A stretch of 64,000 nucleotides of DNA from Tretioscincus oriximinensis. Lineage: Eukaryota > Chordata > Lepidosauria > Squamata > Gymnophthalmidae. The stretch spans positions 67,384 through 131,383 of the forward strand of contig JAJVDF010000867.1 of the NCBI GenBank assembly GCA_022410635.1, written 5' to 3'. Positions 61,838 through 64,000 of this stretch are shown here, piece after piece. Position 1 is the stretch's first letter, and every line of letters begins with the position of its first letter. Both the position numbers and the translations under genes were made by a program. The notes under the pieces are model-generated. The model was not told where the DNA came from. It saw nothing but the letters and a program-made list of their open reading frames with translations, and made no database searches.

Positions 61838-62080
61838 TACTGCAAGAAGAAGAACCTGGTTTTTATACCCTGCTCTTCTTACCCAAAGGGACTCAGAGCA
61901 TCTTATAAGGTTATTTTTCACCTGAAGGCTTACAGCTATTCTATCTTCCCCACAACATTGTGGTGGTACCCATCAATCTACTTGCAAAGGTCTTCGCTTT
62001 CAAACAGCTGGGTTGGCTGAAGCTGAGGCCAATAGAGGGCGCTCACCCCTCGCCACGGCTGACGCATGGTGGTCTAAAGG
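61838..62080 (-). mobile_element. tRNA-derived SINE, family A
   Basis: A (GAA)n start and 'CTGGTTTTTATACCCTGCTC' are followed by 'CAAACAGCTGGGTTGGCTGA' and 'CCAATAGAGGGCGCTCACC'. The tRNA-like head is lost. Confidence 0.85.
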
Positions 62081-62758
62081 TGGTCAACCAGTACAATAGG
62101 TTGTCATTATGCAGCTTTGCATAACCATATTTCTTTTTATGGGATTTCTTATCCTAGTTTTCCAAGCCACTAACAGGGAAGGAAATCTCAGCTGGACTTC
62201 TGTGGCCTGTCTCTAATTTCACGATGTGCAAGCATGCTATTAGGGTTCTTATAGTCTTGTACCCAAACTGCTCCGGAATGTGGAATCTCAGCGTTCCCAC
62301 CAAATTCTGCATTTCTGCGCAATATTAAATGCACATCTTGCCCGTTGCTCTTTTTCTCTTTATCCTTGCAACCCCGACGGCTTGAAACTTGGTTAAGGTT
62401 TCCAAATGTGCTTAAGAGTCCCTTCCAGCTTCTAGGCTTGCTGCCAAATCCTAGAACTGCTGCTGTGCTCAGAACACAAACTTCTCTAAGAGACAGCTTG
62501 ATTTGTCAGGACAAAGTACTCAAGGTGAATTTATCAGGGTTGCTGCAAGGGACGGAAGCTGTGCAGGGAGAAAGCTCTGAAAACCAGGTGCGAGCGGCTG
62601 TTATCCAAGGAATCTTTTAGCAAGGCCAAAAGAGTGACTTCTCTAAGGTCCTGTCCCCAATTCTAGATTGTATCTCTAAGGTATAGAGTCTGGGCATCCA
62701 GGAGCCAGTGTACACTATGGCAGGCCCCATTTGGGCCTTGTCATCAACTACAGTCATA
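62081..62758. other. Unassigned, no gene seen
   Basis: A 91-codon plus-strand frame at 62345-62620 has no domain. Not called. Confidence 0.35.
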
Positions 62759-62761
62759 TAG

Positions 62762-63231
62762 ATGGCAGACTCCTGTTCTAAGATATGGATGGGACCCCAT
62801 CCACCTTCCTGTAAGCAGAAAAAATATTTCCTGTGGGCAGGACTGGGTGCAGATTGGCTAAAGAGGCTTCCTCCCTCCCAGGGCTAGCTGTGGTGCAGGC
62901 TGGGAGCTGTAGTGCACAGGGCAGGGCCCCACGCAGGCTGGGCAGAAGAGGCTGCCCATTGCTCGGACTACACTTCCCAGCAGGCCCTGCCACCAGTACA
63001 ACAACAGCTCCATTTCACTTGTTTCACATTTGAGCTGCTGCTGGAGCTACTGAAAGCTTCATGAAGCTGTTGGGCATCCAAGCCTTTATCATAAGCCTTT
63101 GTCAGCATGAAAAACAGCACAGAAATGTAACTCAAAACCATAAGACAGGAAAAAGAACATCTGTCAGGAAGCAGAGAAACAAAGAGCCGGCAGTTTGTTA
63201 TTGTTTACATCTGCAGCCCTGTCTATAGCCC
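62762..63231 (+). mobile_element. Family G element, full copy
   Basis: It has the best preserved facing pair in the window, 'GGCTGGGAGCTGTAGTGCAC' and 'CGGACTACACTTCCCAGCAG'. The end is 'GTTTACATCTGCAGCCCTGT' and 'CTATAG'. Confidence 0.9.
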
Positions 63232-63452
63232 AGAATAAGGCTCAGTGGGGACAGGATTGTATTTGGTACCCAACAAGAGGTTGGATAGACATGGCACTTA
63301 TGGAGAAACTGGTATTGTGCTTTGGAGAAACCACTGATATGGTTTCCAGACAGGGTAAAGCGCACAAGGTTTCTTTTCATAAAAATAAAAAACCCAAACT
63401 CTGCAATCTATTGAAGTCATGACAAAAAACAGACTCTCTTTCACCCCATCAA
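63232..63452. other. Unassigned, short
   Basis: No recognised content. Confidence 0.35.
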
Positions 63453-63454
63453 AC

Positions 63455-63735
63455 AACATAAGAGGAGCCCTGCTGAATGGCGCCAGAGCCCATCTAGTCC
63501 AGCATTCTATCTTGCACAATGGCCCACCAAATGCCCCTGGGTAGCCTCAACAGAAGAAGGTAAGACTTTCATCTGTTCTCCTCACCATGCAAATGGCATT
63601 TCAGGAATCTGGCCTATACCAGAGGCAGCATCAAGAGATTCATCCTAATAGCCATTTATATACCCTTGGCTTCCAGAAACCTATCTAATCCTGTCCTAAA
63701 GCTATCCAGGCAACTAGCTATCACCAAAACATCCA
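63455..63735 (-). mobile_element. CR1 LINE 3' end
   Basis: 'AACAACATAAGAGGAGCCCT' to 'GCTATCCAGGCAACTAGCTA', with some internal deletions. The last 260 bp of the window after it show nothing recognisable. Confidence 0.92.
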
Positions 63736-64000
63736 CAGTGGACCCCAAATCAGCAATAATTCTGAAAAGGAACCATGTCGAATATGGTTGCTATCGTACA
63801 GATCAAAATGCTGGCAGGCATTATCTCCCCCATTGTAAACCTATGAGCATCGGCCAGGGTATCAGTGGCACTGAATGGCCATCAACGCCTCAGATAACCC
63901 GTTGTCACCCGATGCAGGAGGGGAAGTAAGACAAACCCAGTTTTGTCTCACTGCGGCCACTCTAGGGTCCTTTACTCGAAGGACAGTTTTAAAAATAGAT

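Overview
The window is vertebrate nuclear DNA, most likely from a squamate reptile and more probably a lizard than a snake. The evidence is the split exons of one vertebrate gene plus dense, nested CR1 and L2-type LINEs, L1 pieces, two tRNA-derived SINE families, hAT and Tc1/mariner-like non-autonomous DNA elements, and many tetranucleotide microsatellites. Species cannot be fixed from the sequence. There is no bacterial or viral gene layout and no CRISPR array.

The only gene recognised with confidence is on the minus strand. It is a nectin, best matched to NECTIN2 (PVRL2, CD112). Five consecutive coding exons are intact and join in frame: V-type Ig domain (42562-42915), second Ig domain (39207-39500), the two halves of the third Ig domain (37687-37804 and 33630-33778), and one exon holding the membrane span and whole cytoplasmic tail to the stop codon (29551-30008). 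They encode about 457 residues. The leader exon was not found on the minus strand. The likely 3' UTR lies at about 28.2-29.55 kb.

Layout: 1-28 kb holds only repeats and unassigned single-copy-looking sequence, including a 608-bp hAT element with a perfect 8-bp target duplication (20519-21126) and two degenerate tandem repeats (24.5-24.8 and 25.3-25.8 kb). 28-43 kb is NECTIN2, its introns carrying a CR1 split by an L2-type LINE (31.39-33.31 kb, with an assembly gap), a GATA array, a minisatellite and SINEs. 43-51 kb is repeat-rich and includes an L1 ORF2 3' end with a 186-codon open frame. 50.9-51.53 kb is CpG-rich and contains a plus-strand leader-like mini-exon, possibly the start of a divergent gene. 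51.5-64 kb is nested CR1, SINE and DNA elements, including a CR1 fragment flanked by a perfect 31-bp inverted repeat (58121-58657).

I found no novel multi-gene system. The most interesting points are the layered insertions that give relative ages for the repeat families, MITE-type elements that spread Oct-like and ZNF143-like motifs, the inverted-repeat-flanked CR1, and the orphan leader-like exon in the CpG-rich segment.
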